From assembly GCA_016617855.1 (NCBI GenBank), contig JAECUM010003646.1:62001-126000 (forward strand): DNA of 64,000 nucleotides, written 5' to 3'. Source of the DNA: Megalonaias nervosa. Lineage: Eukaryota > Mollusca > Bivalvia > Unionida > Unionidae. Below, in pieces: positions 60,912-64,000 of this stretch (positions are counted from its first letter, which is position 1; each line of letters begins with the position of its first letter). The notes below the pieces were generated by a model, which worked only from the letters and a program-made list of their open reading frames with translations, was not told where the DNA came from and ran no database searches. The position numbers were made by a program, and so were the translations under genes.

Positions 60912-61969
60912 CTGAAAAGTAGCAAATCTGAATTTTACACAATACCTTTAGAATCATTCAGTCAATAAATATTAGGCTCACCATGCACAAGATCGACGTG
61001 CTAGACTAAGGGGTCTAAAAAATTTGTATATAAAAATAATTACTTACAATGTTATGTACATCATTCTCTCGATAACTCACACCCTGATAACTCACGAACC
61101 TGCTTATAATGCGGGGTCAGGCATGGATCCCATTTTTCAAACCAGAAAATACCAAAAACCTGATCCCTATTAAATATGTTGAACTTGAAGAAAATCGTGA
61201 TCACAATTGGTAACTGAAACTTTGATACATCGTTCCTGTTAGTGTCAAAAATGGTAGATGGGACCTGGAAATTTTAATCAACATTATGAAATATCAACTT
61301 TTAATCAGAAGTCATATAATTTGTTACATTTTCTTTTCAAATGATGTTCTTAGTACACAGCATTTAACGATATCCAAGGACATTTCGATCAATGAAAATA
61401 TCACTTACGCCAGGTGGAGGCAGTACTTTAATAAATAAATACCAATTAAATCATTTTTTTTAGCAATTGAAATTTGTGTTCTAGTTCTATCTTTTAGTTC
61501 CTTTTAAGTGTAATCATAATAAATGCAATGTGTCCTCTTGCAATTAAACGTAAAATGTGTCAATCTACTGTAACAGCTATGTCCACAAGCATTTCTCTGA
61601 GAACCTAATTAAGTGCCCACCATGTTTTGATATCAGACTAGCGGAAGCATTTGTTGTATTGTTGCACTAAATAAAAAGCGGGCCTCCTTTCCTATTATCA
61701 CGTTAATTACATCTTTTGAATCAAATAAAGGAGGTGCAATAAAAAAAATTTAAAAGGCATACAAATCCTACATGCTTAAGAACCAGTGCCCCGTCATATG
61801 TCGGGTAACTCATTTCAGATGATCAATCGAATACTGTTATAAATTTTATTGTGTACATAATCTAATTAAACTACCTTAAATTAACCTACTCAATCAAAAT
61901 TGTGATTAAAGATAGCAAGGCAACCAAGCGCAATCAGTACTTCATACAACAAAGAGCTTTGTTTCACAG

Positions 61970-62041
61970 ATATAGACCACTGTGGGAAAAACGAGTTTCA
62001 GAGAATTCCTGAATTCTCATGTAGAGATATCCTCAAGGATG
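61970..62041 (+). CDS. Candidate 72-bp plus-strand exon, phase 1-1
   Basis: A pyrimidine-rich acceptor TTTGTTTCACAG precedes 61970 and a donor G/GTAAGA follows 62041. Read with two leading split bases, the stretch is open and gives IDHCGKNEFQRIPEFSCRDI and LKD. Its length of 72 bp and equal phases at both ends are typical of shuffled extracellular modules, and SCRDILKDG resembles the start of fibrinogen-like or fibrillar collagen C-terminal domains. This is one exon without a confirmed partner; it lies inside the putative DNA element at 61066-62626. Confidence 0.3.
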
Positions 62042-62198
62042 GTAAGAAGTTTCATTATTACTTGCAATGAAATCACAGTATCAAAATTTTACTAATTGAA
62101 ATATACAAAAATTTAGTTTTGATGTAGACAATTGTCTTACGAAATAAATGTTGTGACTTCTTGATAAAAAGGAATCTTGTTTGGTAGTGTACCAACAG

Positions 62199-62273
62199 TT
62201 AGTCTGGTTCCCAGCTTTGAATACTCCTAGTTTCGCAAAATACTGTTACACATCACTCCGGGAACCAGACTAA
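62199..62273. repeat. Short perfect inverted repeat
   Basis: TTAGTCTGGTTCCC at 62199-62212 and its exact inverted complement at 62260-62273 enclose 47 bp. It may be a tiny MITE nested in the larger element or its own hairpin. Confidence 0.85.
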
Positions 62274-62626
62274 TCAACAAAACAAAAAGTCATGACATAA
62301 TACACAAATGTTTTCGTGTACCATGTTTGGTTGTTGAAACCAGCTGGAATTATGTTATCAATCTTTCAGATGTTGGACATTTTCAAAATAGATGTAATTT
62401 ATTGAGAATAACAAACAACTTCATCAGAAAAGCACTTTATTGACAATTTTTTTTTACTCGATTATAAAATGAGCATTCAGCCATTAAACAGCCCAGTTCT
62501 CCCCACCCCTTGCAGTTTTTTGGATGTCTGGTGGGATTTTTGAAGGTCCCTTGGTAATTCGTACCCTCGCTTATAATGCGGTCTGTGCTCCTGGACCCCG
62601 ATGTGCGCGAGTTATCAAGGGAGAGG

Positions 62627-64000
62627 CATATATCTATGTTGTTTAATCTCTGTTGTTTAATTTTTGTCCATGATTGCAGATTGCAATAATCATTTGTATA
62701 CTCTTAAAATAAGTTACAGAAAAGAGTGAGAAACAACAAGCTTTGTAAAATTCAACAAATAATTTATAATCCAAGAATACACAGTGAAAAATTTAAAAGA
62801 ACTTATGGTATTGTGAATTAAATCCCAAATAATCCTAGAGTTTCTAACACAAGTCTAGACATCTCAATAAACTTTAGTGGTATTTCCAAAATAAATCCAA
62901 TGCTGAAAGTGTTGATGACCTGTGATGGCCTGTGTCATAGTGATATGTCAACAGTCTTTTGTTGAATCACAATAATACAATCCACAAATAAATCCTTATT
63001 GAATGTTACTATAAATTCAAGTCTATATTTCCAAGAATGTTTTTCTGAGCACTTTTTATTTCCAGAGAAGAAAAACCTGAAAATTAAATAATTTGAATAA
63101 ATAAATTCCAGCCCAACTGAAATACTGGACACAACAATAATGCAACTCATTCAGCTCAGATCTTACAGAAAAAAATTAATCATTTTCAGATAAATAAGAT
63201 TATATAGTCCTCTACTTGACGTCAGGTCACAATTAACATTTTCTAAAAGAAACTATTACCAATGGAAAATTTAATTCTGGAAGATTTCAAAAGTTCACAA
63301 GATTAAATCTTAGTTATAATTAGAAGGTCTGTTACTAAAATTAAAATATAAAATATAGCAAACAAAGGTAGATCCAGCATTTCATAGGGAATTTCCAATG
63401 TTTCTGACTCAGCGAGATAAGCATGTTGTTTACAAAATCAAAATCAACAATTCAGGTCATGTAGAAAATTAACTTGATTTTGGACAAAGTCAAGTCCAAA
63501 CTACAAATCTCCATAGCATATAATGAACAAAACAAAGTAACAAACAATGCAAATTAAATATACATAATACAAAATAATTGTTTGTCTACGACTTTAGAGT
63601 CTATTTTATGATAATGAGCTATAAATAGGTTGTCTGCTTGGGTCTGAGTTCTATTCTATAATTGGGTTAGAGTTGCACTGTTACCTAAGATGGTTTTAGA
63701 AAATGAATCTGTTTACAGTTAGAGTAATTTTCTGACTGGATGATTCAAGTCTTGCGAAATAAGTCAGTGGGGATGAAATGTGACATGTGTCCTGTAGAGA
63801 TTATGGGGATGCATATAAGAAGGAAGAAATACAGTGATCAATTCCTATTCTTATTTTTTATTTTAATATCACTGGAATTACAAAGTGCTTATTGACTTTG
63901 GACTAAAATATTTCTTTTGGACTATCGTAAATTCATTCAAAACTATTCTGGTTAATATCATTAAGATAAATTAAGACTGTTAGAACATGGGCAGATTAGA
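62627..64000. other. Non-coding sequence upstream of the visible UBE4A exons
   Basis: I looked here on the minus strand for the N-terminal UBE4A exons and saw none with a fitting donor phase. No repeat array or element was recognised. Confidence 0.45.

Larger units (their letters stand above)
61066..62626. mobile_element. Putative non-autonomous DNA element with inverted ends
   Basis: The left edge reads CTCTCGATAACTCAC and the right edge, on the other strand, CCTCTCCCTTGATAACTCGC. Near both edges GCTTATAATGCGG also occurs in direct orientation (about 61112 and 62569). These GATAACTC termini look like pogo-derived ends. No transposase is seen in the 1.56-kb interior; no flanking duplication is clear. 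Confidence 0.5.

Overview
The window is animal nuclear DNA: AT-rich, densely interrupted by repeats, with short coding exons joined by GT-AG introns. The repeat mix (tRNA-derived SINEs with CA or CAA tails, a LINE ending in a C2H2 zinc finger, DIRS-type retrotransposons, hAT and pogo-like elements, diverged repeats built on TGACCTTGACC phrases, many minisatellites) suggests a marine invertebrate, most likely a mollusc. That taxon is an inference; no species can be fixed from the sequence.

One conserved gene organises the window. Thirteen minus-strand exons between 60911 and 5503 join in a continuous frame of 791 codons plus a split first codon. They encode the central core of ubiquitin conjugation factor E4 A (UBE4A, Ufd2 family). 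The extreme N-terminus should lie beyond 64000 and the C-terminal U-box before position 1. Nearly everything else sits in the UBE4A introns, several of which are 6-11 kb.

Layout by rising coordinate: 1-5502, UBE4A intron with a DIRS-derived fragment and two SINEs; 5503-5754, last visible exon; 6277-13280, SINEs and two large arrays of a 44-bp minisatellite; 14419-15879, three exons, one with its 3' splice site copied into an upstream tandem array; 16604-18640, a 5'-truncated LINE with an open 633-residue reverse transcriptase frame; 20000-23100, a decayed DIRS reverse transcriptase/RNase H; 24541-28149, three exons and a pogo-like element; 28150-38757, a 10.6-kb intron with a 60-bp array, MITEs and a decayed hAT element with terminal inverted repeats; 38758-43826, three exons, a SINE with a perfect target duplication and several arrays; 43827-50266, arrays including a 54-bp repeat open on both strands, then one exon; 50290-55845, a DIRS tyrosine recombinase remnant, diverged repeats and a LINE remnant; 56520-57300, a CpG-rich plus-strand promoter/first-exon candidate and a TA-flanked MITE; 59560-60911, a 62-bp array packed with 5' splice-site-like sequences beside the first two visible exons; 61066-62626, a putative DNA element containing a plus-strand exon candidate.

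The observations most worth following are two tandem arrays that appear to have grown out of authentic UBE4A splice sites (one acceptor, one donor), the twin 44-bp minisatellites, the 54-bp array open on both strands, and the possible antisense nested gene at 56.5-62.1 kb. All calls rest on reading the sequence and on remembered family features; no search was run.
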